Origin: Diogma glabrata
Lineage: Eukaryota > Arthropoda > Insecta > Diptera > Cylindrotomidae
Assembly: GCA_963693315.1 (NCBI GenBank)
Contig: OY856187.1
Span: 48,644,201-48,708,200, forward strand
Direction of reading: 5' to 3'
Length of the DNA: 64,000 nt
Under the pieces are notes generated by a model. That model ran no database searches and was not told where the DNA came from. It saw only the letters and a list, made by a program, of their open reading frames with translations. Position 1 is the stretch's first letter. Every line of letters starts with the position of its first letter. Shown here in pieces: positions 32,438 to 45,089 of the stretch. Position numbers and translations under genes: made by a program.

Positions 32438-34060
32438 TCTTATATATATAAAAATCACGTGTCACGATGTTTGTCCGCGATGTACTCCGCAACAATGTAA
32501 CCAATCTTAATGAAATTTTGTACAATGTGTGTATGATGGTCCAACTTGAGAGATAGGATAGTTATTATCTTGATTAAATCCCTAGATATTTTTTAATTGC
32601 GAATTAAATGTTAAATATGAATGGTTTATATGCCAACTTTCAGATGGCAGCGTAAATCAATTTATTCAATTGATAGTAAACTTGAACTTCATGTAAGGCC
32701 ATTATTAGACTATCAAATATGTTTTAGTAAAGAAAGTTTTGTTTTATTTGATAATAAACGAAAAGCATATTATGCTAAGTCAAATACGTTACCAAAGGTT
32801 ATTGATAATTTTTTGCACGATCAGGCGATTTTGCATGTTCGCTGATTCGTAAATCAACATAGTAAGTTTCGTTTACAAATCACTGGTCGGTAAGTAATTA
32901 CTTACCGATCATGCAGCCGGTAAGTATTTACTTACCAGGAAAGGAGACCTCAGGGTGTGAATAAAAACGATTATTAGTTAAATAATTGTGTACGTTTATT
33001 CACTAGCTTCAAATTTAAATAACATTCATTTAAAAATATTGCAGTTAAAAGATTAAAAAAAAGCAATTAATTTTGAAAATATATTCGATGGAATTTAGTT
33101 TTGCAACAAAAAAACCTATAGTATTATGATGAAACGCAAAGCTTACTATTTTGAAATGACATTTTAAGAAATTTTCTTTAAAACATTCAAACTTGAATTT
33201 TGTGAATGAATTTTATTATTTAAATAGTTTTAATTGAATTTTTATTAATCGTGCAAAAAATGTAATAAGCATTTTGAGCATTAACAGTATTACCGATTTC
33301 GGATATATTAGAATTTAGAGATCTTACTGCCCTTAATACTTAAATAACTACTGTGGAGGTTATATATTAAATATAGAAGTGTGAAAAAGTATCGGAATTC
33401 GGAACCTGTAAAAAATTTGTGGTATTGGTTTTTATAAAGTTGGAATAAATATAAGAGTAAAAATTAAAGAAAACAATAATTTAAATTTATTTATTTATTA
33501 TTTTAAATTTTTCATTGATCTTCTATGTTAATTTACAAAAATCAATATCAAATTGAATAATACTCTTATTTGTATTGCTAATTAAAATATAACGATTAGA
33601 GGTAAAAAAAATTGTCATCAAAACTGGATGAAAAACTAGGTAGCGAAGTCTATTTTTTTACAACGTTTGCACTCTCCAATTTCATGTCATATTTTTTTAT
33701 TGAGCAATATATTTGATAGTGTGATATACGCCTCATAAATTTGGGTTATCCAATAGATGGTGTTGTATTTGTATTTAGAACGTTGTTTTTAACGCCGAAG
33801 TTTGTGCAAATACACTACGATTTGCTTTTTCAAATTGTCGTGTATTATTTTTTTTATTGGTGATTGGTGATAAATATTTTATTTGGTTTTTTGTTTAAAT
33901 ATCGGTTTATGAGCGTAGTTTGCTTTGATCAATGTTTTTATAGTTATAATTAAAGAATTCAATAACGAATAAATATATACTCCCGCACGAAGATTTGTAA
34001 AATTTTAAATTTTTGATCTATGGGAGTGACAACCCAGCGTACTTAGATTACTGCTATTTG

Positions 34061-34497
34061 TATATGAGTTAGCTTAAGTTATCGAAACCACTGGCAATAG
34101 TAGTGAGATATCACTAGCCAAAGTGATATCTTAGGGCTGTTGGCTGATGAACTTTTTTCAATCAACGATAGCACCCTTAGTCTTAGTTATAGAATATTCT
34201 TTGATGATGACACGCTATTTATTTTATTATTTATTTTATTTTTATATATTTTTTTAAAAAAATGAACTTTTTCATTTACTTGGAGAAATGAGCTTCCATA
34301 TAACTATTAAATGTGCCGGGTTTAATCCTTCAGCAAAACCATGTTTACATGATCTTGGTATATGCTTCTAGCACTAGCAATTTGCGTCCATCATCTTAAA
34401 AAACATGATGGTGTGGAACCTAGGTCTTAAAGGATTTTATGTGTTGTTGTGAGACATATTGTAATTCCAACTACACAACAAATTTTATTAAAAAAAT
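34061..34497 (+). mobile_element. LINE-derived deletion element (5' UTR plus 3' tail)
   Basis: The left part (34061-34195) resembles the 5' UTR of the full-length LINE at 38876: TATGAGTTAGC, CCACTGGCAAT, ATCACTAGCCAAAGTGATAT, TCTTAGGG, and so on. The right part (about 34405-34497) resembles its 3' UTR: CCTAGGTCTTAAAGG, TGTGTTGTTGTGA, CTACACAAC, ATTTTATTAAAAAAA. The whole coding region is absent, replaced by about 200 bp of AT-rich sequence. This is a non-autonomous derivative, old by its divergence. Confidence 0.7.
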
Positions 34498-34604
34498 ATT
34501 TCAAATATTTTGAAATAGCACAAATGTTTTTAAAAATTTTTGGTGAAAAAGATGATGAACAAAGTCATTGAAGCTACAATCAATTTTGAATGGAAAATTA
34601 AAAG

Positions 34605-34860
34605 AGGGAGATGTACTGTTGCTACGCATTTCAATGATCCCAACAGATATGGCATTTGAATTCAAACGTTTAGTTTCCAGTGCGACTCGCTTTTGCAATG
34701 ACTGTCAACAAAGAACAAGGAAAATTGCTGCAAGGATGTGGTAGATTTGGAGAATCCGTACTTCTCACATCTGGACAACTGTATGTGGTGGTCAGCTAAC
34801 GTCGGAATACCTTCTGATTTGTTCGTGTACACATCTAGACGGAAAAACGCAAAATATAAT
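34605..34860 (+). pseudogene. Helitron helicase C-terminal relic
   Basis: The plus strand reads MIPTDMAFEFKR, then, after a shift near 34670, FAMTVNKEQGKLLQGCG, then DLENP and FVYTSRRK. These are the last conserved blocks of the Pif1-type helicase in Helitron transposases. The frame is broken at least once or twice, so it is not functional. It supports the Helitron assignment made from the element ends. Confidence 0.75.
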
Positions 34861-36273
34861 GTGTGCTCACAAGCACGAGCAAAGAAATAGAATTAAAACG
34901 ACATTTTGAAATTGTTTCCTTATTAAAATAAATAATTGTTGCAATAAAAATGATACAATGTAAATTGGATGTTTGGTACGTTTAGTGTGACTAAAACAAT
35001 TAAAAAAACAACAACAATTGTATTAAATTTTTCGTTGTTTCAAATGCTTCAGTCAAATCGAACACGGCTGTTATCAGAACGAGTTTTCTTGAATTTCCTT
35101 TCTTATGAGATACCGACAATATGCGACAGGTATAATGTTAAATCAACAAAAGTTTTACACTATTTGGTGTAAAATAAATAAAGTTTTGAGAGATTTTTAG
35201 ACTGATTAAGCTTAAAGTAATTATTTTAATTCACATGAATTTTGCAATTTTAAAGCATTTTTTATTTTCGCTCAGAAAAACTTCTTTAAACAGTTTTTGT
35301 GTGTTCCGTGTCGGGAACAAATACAATTTACAATAGTATAATCACAGATAAAGAATTCAATTTAAATAAATGTGAGATAATGAAGTTTCAATTTAGAAAT
35401 TATCTGAACATGAAAATTAAAATATGTTTTATTGTTGTTTCATCCACTGTGGCTGCGTCTGTATGATGGCTTTGAAGTTTGAACTATGATGTCTCTGATG
35501 AGTGTGAGTTCAATCCCGACAATAATTACTTAATATCGGGAATAATACTTTCAATAATTACTTTGAGCAATACTTGCTCACAAAATCCTCCAAAAATTAA
35601 TATTCCATTAATGTTGTCTATATATGGAACATATATGCCAATATATTGAACGTGTGTAAGATATTAGTTTCGCATTGATTTGCAACAATCAATAATGACT
35701 TTAAAATGACTTAGGATGTTGACTAAATAGAAATATTTCTCACCCTATGAATTCACATCCTATGAATTCTAATACAAAAACATCCAAATAATTTTGATTT
35801 TTTTTGCATCACTTCTTCTATTCCTTTTTTGCATCACTTCTTCTATACCTTCATCGAATATATTGTCACTATTCTTACTGCCATTGCTGACCATAAAATG
35901 TTATAACGATCAAAATTGTTTGCAACGTTTTCAGTAACCTACCACAGGTAAAGAAAGCGTATATTAAACCGCATGAGCACTGTGAAAATTTGTGAATCCA
36001 TTTTTGTTCCGTATGTTCTAATGTTCTATATAGAGACACACCTGAAAACATATTTGATCGCGTATTTTTTTATATATCCTTTGTTGTATATACAATACTA
36101 TTTTTTTTATATTTTATTGATCAACTAGAGTGCTGATCCTTTTACATTCATATTTAAAAAAAAAATAGATCATTTCTCATTACAACTCTTTGAAATTATT
36201 GCTACTACGTCAACAAAATGTATACACACAAACTTTATTTATAGGCGTAGCAAAGCACGCCGGGTCCCGCTAG

Positions 36274-36600
36274 TAATTATATATATGAAAAAACTAAATA
36301 TAACCTTTCCAAGTACTTTTTTTAGAATAAGTTTTTTGTTTTTCTTTTCTATTGATTTGTTTTGCTTAAAATTTAAGAAAAAATATATTGCGACACTGAT
36401 GCATAGGCTGACTTCACCACAGCTCTGGAAACATAGTGTTCTGGATATATAATGAGCTAATATCCATCAAATACTTTAATTAAAAGCTAATCAATTTTAT
36501 AGACTTCGTAGTTCTAATTATAAAAATATTAAAGAAAGCAGTAGTATCCCAACAAACATAAATTCTGTTGTACGAGAAAAAGTAAAAAAAATTGTTACAA
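36274..36600. other. AT-rich spacer
   Basis: No gene or clear repeat was recognised between the Helitron end and the following tandem repeat region. Confidence 0.5.
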
Positions 36601-37900
36601 ACCGGAAGCTGCAGAACTGTTGTGAACCGTACTAAATGTTTATGTACCAAGGTTCATCCAATTCGATTATCAGGTACAGAAGTTATTGAGCTTCCAATAT
36701 AACCGGTGCTCGGAAGACCCTCTACTACTTTGTTCACTATCGCTAAAAAAAACTAATCAGTTCCTTGCAATACATATTTGCTTTTTTTTGCGAAGTGTCA
36801 TCAAAATTACTTAACGAACGAATGTTGTATGCTTCCAACAAAAATAGAAACAATAAACAGGTGTTCGGCAGGACCCCCACCACTTGTCCCAATATTTTCC
36901 AAAAACTAATCAGTTCTTTGTCATTTAAGTTTTCATCATTTTTCAAAGTGTCATTAAAATTGATTAATGAATGAAGTCGGTATGCTCCCAACAAACTTTA
37001 AAAACAAAGTGTGAAAAGTCAGCATTTGTATGGTAGACCCCTCGCCAATCTGATCAATGTGTCCCAAAAGATGGTAATTATCTTCTTACACTAATTGGAC
37101 CCTTTTCCAAAAGTTTCATCATAATCACTTCATTAATGTAGACTGTAGTGTGCATAAACACACTGAAAAAATTTACAAAAAAAATTGTTTTACCGGAAGT
37201 GAAAAGCCGGAAAATGGGATACAGAACTGTTGTGAACCGTACTAAATGCCCATGTACCAAGTTTCATCCAATTTGATTATCAGGTACAGATGTTATTGAG
37301 CTTTCAAAAAAACAGGTTCATGGGACGCACCCCACCACTTTGTTCACTATCGCTCAAAAACTAATCAATTCCTCGCCATACGTGTTTGCATCTTTTTCCA
37401 AAGTGTCATCAAAGTTCATTCACGAACGAATGTTTTATGCTCCCAACAAAAATAAAAACTTTGTAGAAAAAACCACTTGTTGTATGGTGGACCCCCAAAC
37501 CCTTTATCCACGGTAGTCCAAAAGCTGATAAAATCTTTCTCATGATACTTGAAAGCTTATACCAATGTTTCATGAAAATCGATCGGTAATTGTAGGCTAC
37601 AGTAGGGATAAGCACTTAAAAAAAAACTTTCCAACCGGAAGTGACAAACCGGAAGTTGGTATGCAGAAATATTGAAAACTGTACTAAAACCTTATATACT
37701 AAGTTTCAATAAGATCATAAGCCGGGATTAGAATTTATTCAAGAATTAAACTTAGAGGTGTTCGGGAGACCCCCCCCGCCGTTTTGTCCAAATTTAAAAT
37801 GAATCCAGATCTTCCATTTTCAAGTGAACCTGTATCATTTGCCAAAGTTTCATCAAGATCCTATGCAGAAATGTCACCCACACACCCACCCACGCACATA
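36600..37900 (+). repeat. Irregular tandem repeat family, three partial units
   Basis: Units of about 0.45-0.6 kb start near 36601, 37192 and 37636 with ACCGGAAG...CAGAACTGTTGTGAACCGTACTAAATG. Each continues with AAGTTTCATCCAATT, TCAGGTACAGA, GTTATTGAGCTTTC, a C-rich GACCCCC block, AAACTAATCAGTTC, AGTGTCATCAAAATT, and ATGCTCCCAACAAA. The last is cut short and ends in a CA-rich stretch (CACACACCCACCCACGC). No coding potential. Relatives occur at 51935-52160 and 56600-56880 in the opposite orientation. Confidence 0.75.
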
Positions 37901-38251
37901 CAGACGTACACTAAAATTTTTATTGGCTATTTAGATAGAGGATGGTCCAAAACAAAAGAAAAAACAAAATTTAGGGTATGTAAAATTTTTTCACGATAAA
38001 TTGCATTACTTCACATAATTTAAAATTGTGGTGAAGTAAAAATGAGTGAGTTCTATATGTCGAAAAAATAACTGAGTTTACAGAAAAACAACAACAATTC
38101 CCTAGAGTTTTTTAAATTTGCATCAGATAATTCAGTTGCTTCAGATAAATTGAACACGGCTTCTGTTTTTTAATGAGTACGAATAGATAGAAATAAAATA
38201 TATTAAAAGTTAATTAATTAATAAAAATAATAATCGAAAAATTTTACACAG

Positions 38252-38638
38252 CCACACCAAAAAAAATACGGATCTGGGGTCGAGACACATGTAGTCCTAT
38301 GGATTTTGACGTGATGAATCCATCAGTCAGAATGGGCCCTTCGAGTCTTGGTTCAACCTTAACCTCAAAATAACCTAAAAATCACAGTAAATTCTCAAAA
38401 TCAATATTAATTATTCAAATGATCTGGAAATTTTAAATTGTGAGTTTTTGGGATTGCAGAATATGAATTTGATATTTATTTTTGGAAAAACAAAATGGCG
38501 GATCCAAAATGACCGACGAATTACAGAAAAATACTACTTAATCCGTTGGGCCAATTCTGACGCCGGATTCAGTGCCTCAAAATCCATAGGACTACATGTG
38601 ACTCGACCCCAGATCCGGATACTTGATTTTTTGTGTGG
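38252..38638. mobile_element. MITE with ~57-bp terminal inverted repeats
   Basis: The left end CCACACCAAAAAAAATACGG, then ATCTGGGGTCGAGACACATG and TAGTCCTATGGATTTT, is mirrored at the right end, which reads AAAATCCATAGGACTACATG, then TGACTCGACCCCAGATCCGG, then TTTTTTGTGTGG. Total 387 bp with no coding region; the frame crossing it is a shadow. No convincing target duplication was seen, so the superfamily is unassigned. Confidence 0.85.
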
Positions 38639-39330
38639 ATTTATTATTAATCAAATTTTATTGTTATATTTTTATTCTAAATAAATTCGCGGTGTAAATA
38701 ATGACAATAAATAAATTGTTTAACTTCATTAACAACAAATTAAAAGTTTTTAAATTATAGAAATAATGAATTACAAAAACATGAAATAATCATTATTTAA
38801 AATTATGGCACAAATAATTTCTAAAATTATAACTCAAATACAGTAAAACAAACAAAAACATGTATAACAGACAGTTACATATGAGTTAGCGTGAGATATC
38901 ACATACCACTGGCAATGGCAGGAGATGTCATTAGCCAAGATGATATCTTAGGGTGCTAGCGGACGAACTTTAATTAGTCAACGGCAGCACTTCCAGTCTT
39001 AGCTGGGCAGCGTTCCGTAGCGGTACCGCTCATTAGCTCTTCCGAGGAATCGAACCAACACGTAGTTATGTGTGGGCTTTGTGCCTCGATTAGGGTGGTG
39101 GGCGGTGCGTCTGGGGTGCGCTGCATCAGCTGGATTATTGGCATTTAGTTTTGTTTTGTTTTCTGCAGATTTCTCACAATTTGTTTTTCACTTATTATTT
39201 TGTTATTATTTCTTCATCTTATCATGAAATATTGGCATATGTCATATTTTGTAGTGTGATGGGATTTTTTACTTAGTTATGCATTTTAAAATAAAACACA
39301 AAAAAATAAAATAAACATTTTGATATATAT

Positions 39331-40638
39331 ATGGCAGTACAACCGAAAAAAAATAAGTCTGCAAGTGGTAAAGCAAATTTGCGCAATCCACCCGCCCATA
39401 AAGCGGCATGTCCACGGAATTTGCAGGGACAAAACATATATAAATCAATAAAAAATTTTAAAATACATGTTCAAAACATCTGCGGATTGAACGCTAACTA
39501 TGACCACGTGCAACATCATCTTGAGCACGACAAACCGAACATTCTATTCCTTACAGAAACACAAGTTTCTGAAAATTTTCTCTTTATAGAATCGCTTAAT
39601 TCCAAATATAGGCTCGAATCAGCTTTCAAACTCCATCAGGGCGTATGCGCATTCATTCATGAGAGTGTTGCGTACACGCGCTTTCCAAATTTTGAACTAC
39701 ACGGTGACGGCTTCAATACAATGGTTTTAAAGATTTGTCTTCCAGAAATGAATTTTTTTACAATAGCTTTATACCGGTCCCCCAACAACCGTAACCCAAA
39801 CTTTTTTAATATACTGACAAAAGTTATGGACGAGATTAGAGCAAAGTCCCCTAATTGTGAAGTTATCGTTACCGGTGACTTCAACGTCCACAACAAATCA
39901 TGGTTGGAATTCTCCAAATCGACCGACGATGTTGACAATAGTGGAAAACTGGCAGAAATTTTTGCCGCGTCTCAGGGCCTATTCCAAATTGTTAAAAGCC
40001 CAAATTTCACTCCCCGTAATGGCGGTGATAATAGTTTTCTACTAGATCTCTATCTTACCACAATGCCAGATATTACGAGTGTCGATGTTGCGAAAGGTAG
40101 TATTGGAAATTCTGATCATTATTTAATCTCATCAGTTATCAAAATTGATTTACTTAAAACTACAGCTCCCAAACCCCGTAAAATATTTCACTACTCAAAA
40201 ATGGATAAGAGTGGTCTTCAAAATTTTTTCCATGGTTTCCCTTTCGACCGTCATTGTTTTTACACTGACAATGTAAATGTTTCTGCTCAAAACTTTACAG
40301 AAACCATCCAATTTGCTATCAATAAATTTGTCCCTTTCTCCATAGAAAAACCCAAACAAAAATACTTGCATTCGAAAGCTGCCAAAACGGCACTTAGAAA
40401 CAAACGTAGATCATTTAATATTTGGATTCATAACAAAACTCCCACTAATCGATCCCAATATCTAAAGGCCAACAAAATATCTAATCAGATTATCTCAAAC
40501 GAAAAGTCCGAAATTGACAGAGCGAAAGCCTCAAAACTTACGTCTATGTCTGTTTCTGACAAGAGTTTCTACAGTGCCATTAATTCTTTAAATTCTGGTA
40601 CAAAATTTTCTATTCCCCTATTATTGATGGTGATTTAA
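39331..40638 (+). pseudogene. LINE endonuclease part of ORF2-like frame
   Basis: From ATG 39331 a basic N-terminal stretch of about 45 residues precedes the AP-like endonuclease domain: VQNICGLNAN, FLTETQ (catalytic Glu), ALYRSPNN, VTGDFNVHNKSW (Asp/Asn), SFLLDLYLT and GNSDHYLI (Asp-His pair). All endonuclease landmarks are present. The domain nicks target DNA to start reverse transcription. The frame is lost near 40613 within a run of four C, after FSIP, and the polypeptide continues in the next frame. Confidence 0.9.
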
Positions 40639-42254
40639 TCGTCAATGATCCCGCAAGAAAAGCTAACTTGTTCGCTGAACGCTTTGCTCTGAACTCCACT
40701 GTTTTGGAAACTCCTAAAGAAATACCCCAAATCCAGTCTTCAGGAGTTAATATGAATGAACTTCACTTCAAACCCAAAATAGTCGCTAAACTTTTAAAGG
40801 GGTTAAACATCAACAAAGCATCAGGAATGGACAATATTCCACCCATTATTTTAAAAACCTTTTCCAAAGAACTTGCACCAACTTTAACTAAAATATTCTA
40901 CCAATCCTACAAATCTGGTATATTTCCCTCGTGCTGGAAGTTGGCAAATGTCCAGCCCGTCCCAAAAAAGGGACCAAAATCCGATATCTCAAATTATAGG
41001 CCAATAGCTTTACTATCGGTCCTATCCAAAGTCTATGAGCATTATATTAATACACATATTTCAAAATTTCTGGAAGAAAATCATTTAATATCCGACAGCC
41101 AATACGGTTTTCGAAACAAAAGATCAACTACCGATCTATTAAACTATGTAGCGCATTGTTGGAACAGCATACTTGATAAAGGTGGTGAAACATACGTTAT
41201 CGCTTTAGACATCTCCAAGGCATTCGATCGAGTCTGGCATGCCAACTTAATCAACAAGCTCGTTGCGTACCGTTTTCATCCCAATGTTGTGAAGCTGATT
41301 CAAAATTTTCTATCCGACCGATACATTTCGGTAACCTTAGACGGATACTCTTCTGAGTCTAAACTAATTAACGCTGGTGTATCCCAAGGCTCAGTATTGT
41401 CCCCAACCCTATTTTTGATTTATATCAACGAATTGCTGAAAATCACCAGTAACCCAATAAATAGTTTTGCAGATGATAGTACTCTGCACAAGTCGTTCGA
41501 GCCCCTTCCTTCAAAAGGTAAAATGCACGAACGAATTAATCCTGCCCGGAGAGACGCTGCCATAAACGTGAACAAAGACCTGAATAATGTCGCCGACTGG
41601 GGTGACCAAAACCTTGTCAATTTCAACTCCACCAAAACACAGCTGTTGATTGTTTCCAGATTAAAAACCGAGTTCCCCAAAGATATTTTATTTAGTATGT
41701 GTGATGAACCTATAGGTGAATGTAAAAACATTCGTTTATTGTGTGTCACAGTTTCAAATGACCAACTCTGGAACGATCATGTAATGGCGATGGCAAAAAG
41801 CGCGTCTAAAAAACTCGGCCTCCTAAATAGATGCAAAAAATTTTTCACTCCATACAAATTGCTCCATGTTTATAAGTCCTATATTCGTCCCTGTATGGAG
41901 TACTGCTGTCAAGTTTGGGGTGCTGCCTCTGTTTCCATCTTGGCCCTCTTGGACTCTGTTCAAAAGCGAGCTATACGAATTGTAGGTGATCGAACTTTGA
42001 CATCAACACTTGATTCCCTACAACATCGTCGCACTGTTGCTGACCTCGTTGTTTTTTACAAATATCGTCATCAGCAGTGCTCAGATGAAATCAGCGGCAT
42101 CATGCCTCAAACTTATTCTTACCCCCGTTCCACTCGGCAATCGGCTGCCGCAACCACTGAAACGGTAAAGATCCCGCGCTGTCATCTGACAGATCGCAGA
42201 GAGACTTCTTTGTCCGAACTGCGTACAAATGGAATAGTTTGCCGGAACACTTAG
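40617..42254 (+). pseudogene. LINE reverse transcriptase
   Basis: It continues the endonuclease frame after a one-base shift. Motifs: SGMDNIPPIILK, PVPKKGPKSDISNYRPIALL, QYGFRNKRSTTDLL, IALDISKAFDRVWH (motif A), LINAGVSQGSVLSP (motif B), and FADDSTLH (motif C with catalytic Asp-Asp), then thumb and C-terminal part. A deletion near 42189 scrambles the last residues. The truncated copy at 13131-14218 keeps the correct end, so the two copies carry different lesions. Confidence 0.92.
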
Positions 42255-42459
42255 TCTCAGGTGGCTTCAACCCACAGATGTTTAAAAAAAGCGTTAATCT
42301 ACACCTCAGAACGCCAGTTGTTGTGGGACCCAGGTCTAGACCTAGGTCTTAAAAGGTATTTGTGTTGTTGTGACACATATTGTGTTGTTGTGACACATAT
42401 TCTAAACTCTATTACACAACACATTTTATTAAAAAAAAAAAAAAAAAATAACAGACAGT

Positions 42460-45089
42460 CAGAAAAAAAATTGATTTCATTCTTCTTTTCTTTTGAGCGA
42501 AATAAAATAAATCAAGACAAAATCTACCACGCACAAACATTTTTTTTGGCAAACGGCTGTAAAATTTAACTTTACTGAAATAGGGAGAAGGTTAAACTCT
42601 TATTTTTTTGACATAAAATCAAAGCGGCTGTGAAGTAACGCCATTTCTTCAATTTTTTTATGACGACAGTAAAGTAACTTTCATAATTTTACGACGGCAT
42701 TAAAGTGTCCTCCTTTTCTTTTCATATTTTTATGCCAGCAGTAGAGTAACATAAAGTAATGGCGTTTGAGTACGCCATAAGAAAGAGTCGAATCGAGACA
42801 CAAACTGCATTTTTAACAAATCGAATCAAATTCTTGGCTAACCAGATAATATTGTGCTTCTTTGATGTATTGATTTCATTTTTATAAAAAATTTAAACGT
42901 TTGCCTAAAAAATAGTGTATTTAATTCAGAGCTAAAATGAATTTTTGTGTTATGCTGATAATATTATTTATGGCTCGTGCTATGAGAATTTTATTCTATT
43001 GGTTTTTTTTAAGTCAGTCAATTGGTGGTTGGTAGTTGAGTTGACAAGTAGTGAGTTAATTTTTAGATGTTGAGTTGGATAGTTGAATTTAGTTAAGGTG
43101 CTAGTTTTAAACTTACAAAAAAACGGAATTGTGTGGCTTAGAAAAATTGTTAAATGATAAATACTTTTTTCGCCGTAATAAAAATATGTCAGAATGTCAA
43201 TTGTTGTGTTATTAAATAACTCATATAAAAATACCAATTATCACTGAATCAGAGAAAAATTTTGGTAAAATTTACATTAAATTACTTCGGTCTGGAAGAT
43301 TACTTCGGTCTGAAATTTCAAAAATTTTTTTTTCTAAAAATAGGCATACTCAAGGGACAGGTTCGAAAGGACGCTGTGTTCGATAACTGTACCGGAAGTG
43401 TGTCAAAAAATCATTATGCGTGTCAAAAATAGCAAATTTTCATATTTTTGGCTTAAAAAACGTTCATTTTAAGGGATTACGAGTAGGAACATTAAATTTG
43501 GAGGAATCTTGATGGTAGGGACTGGTATGTGAGATCAAAAACTAGATTATTGCATTATAAGTTTGTCAAAAAAATGTTGTCAAGTGTGTTTTTGCAATAT
43601 TTTTAGAATTTTGAAAAGTTTCATTTTTTGATTTTGTACGAATTTTTGGAATATTTTTAAAAATTTTAAATTTTTGATTTTATTATAATTTTTGGAATAT
43701 TGAAAAAGTTTTAATTTTTGATTTTGTAATAATTTTTGCAATATTTTTAGAATTTTGGAAAAGTTTAAATTTTTAAGAATTTTTGGAATATTATCGGAAT
43801 TTAGAAAAAGTTTAAATATTTGATTTTATTCTAATTTTTGGAATATTTTTGGAATTTTGAAAAAAAGTTTGATTTTATTTAATTTAACAATATTTTTGGA
43901 ATTTTGATTATAATTTTCCGGCAACGTTTTGATGTTTCGTGTTAGTTTTGTAATAAATTTTTAAACAGAGATAAAAAAATACTTGTACTTTAACAAAAAG
44001 TTATGTTTGATATACATCGCAGCCCAAAACTAAAAACTATGTCCTCATAAAAGTTTTTTTGCCGAAAACTATATCAATATCCTTAACCCAGACCGAAGTC
44101 TTGATATCTCAGAGCCTTGAGATTTCAGACTCTCCTTATTTTTATTTTTCGTGCCTGCGAACCCTATATCCCACACATTTATTCTGATACCAAAAATTAC
44201 AATGAAGCTATCCGATCCGTCAGTAAAATATCACAAATTTAATTATTATTTCCTCTCGTTTTGTAATGGAAACATTTTGTTTCTCGTTTACTACGGTTTC
44301 ACTATTTAACATGCAGTACATTTCTTTATTTGGTAAAGCAATCGGAAATTACCACACTCATATGGAATACAAAATATAAATTAAAATTTGAATTTTTTGT
44401 GTCATTTTGAGATGAAAAATAGTTTGGGATGAAAAACTTCCTTAATTTCCATTCCAAATATGAAAAATCTCTGTTGAAAAACTAAAAATTAAAACTAAGT
44501 ATTTTTTTTTAACAAGAGCACCACTTTGCATGTAATTTAAAAGGATGAAAGGCAAATAAATTTAGTTGGAATTAATTGCATGTCGCAAAATTTTACTCCT
44601 ACTTTTAATTTTGATGTTGATTGTTGAAGTTTCTTTTTATTCGAATAAATTAACGTAAAGTCGTACATGAATTAGTAAGAATATTAAATTTTATCTTGAT
44701 CAAAATGAAATTAGTTTTTGTTCTTTTAGTAAATTTAAATTTAAAAAGGACTACAGTAATATTACAGTTGATAGTTTGACGGTTGTATTTGCGTACGTTT
44801 GAATTTTTCAGTTCGAAAAGTTTGATGAAATTTTATATTTCTTAATGGAATATTTTGCTGTAGCGGATCACAAAGTATAAACACGTAAACTTGGTGGCGA
44901 CTATCGTTTGAAGTACTTATTTACCATAAATACATTCACATTTAACAAAGCAAACTAACGTAGCGGGATAGGAAAATGTTGATTTGAATATCAAACATAA
45001 AATAAACAGAACATCCTAAGAACTTTGAAATAGAAAATCAAATTGATCGAATATCCTTCTCAGAAAACAAGTAGGTCCGGTAAGCAACG
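42460..45089. other. AT-rich DNA without recognised gene
   Basis: No coding homology. A block at 42940-43080 recurs inverted near 49730-49915. A possible element lies at 43284-44100, bounded by ACTTCGGTCTG and its reverse complement CAGACCGAAGT; its interior (about 43600-43930) is a degenerate AT-rich tandem repeat of GGAATATTTTTGGAATTTTG-like units. Confidence 0.5.

Larger units (their letters stand above)
32438..36273 (+). mobile_element. Helitron, decayed, about 3.8 kb
   Basis: The 5' end reads A|TCTTATATATATAAAAATC followed by ACGTGTCACGATGTTTGTCC, a common start of insect Helitrons. The 3' end at 36244-36273 has the hairpin GGCGT-AGCAAAGC-ACGCC followed by GGGTCCCGCTAG and then T, so it sits between A and T as Helitrons do. 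A helicase relic lies at 34605-34860. An unrelated LINE-derived insert sits at 34061-34497. The Rep domain was not found. The frame at 32621-32845 is not recognised. The rest is AT-rich decayed sequence. Confidence 0.8.
38876..42448 (+). mobile_element. Full-length non-LTR retrotransposon (Jockey/CR1 group)
   Basis: It is flanked by the direct repeat ATAACAGACAGT (38864-38875 and 42448-42459; 11-12 bp depending on the poly-A boundary) and ends in a poly-A tract at 42431-42448. Order is a 455-bp 5' UTR, endonuclease, reverse transcriptase, and a 3' UTR with a twice-repeated TTGTGTTGTTGTGACACATA. No separate gag-like ORF1 is seen. Two frameshifts (near 40613 and 42189) inactivate this copy. The clade needs a tree; the RT box FADD and the AP-type endonuclease place it in the Jockey/CR1 assemblage. 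Confidence 0.92.

Noticed and set aside
32621..32845. 74-residue frame near the Helitron 5' end as a gene
   Set aside because: No resemblance to Rep or any domain, and a frame of this length is not rare in the window.
36743..37260. Short frames on both strands in the tandem repeat region
   Set aside because: Frames are not conserved between repeat units, as expected for non-coding repeats.
38990..39062. tRNA-like B box on the minus strand in the LINE 5' UTR (GGTTCGATTCC)
   Set aside because: No A box at suitable distance and no cloverleaf. The region is explained as LINE 5' UTR.
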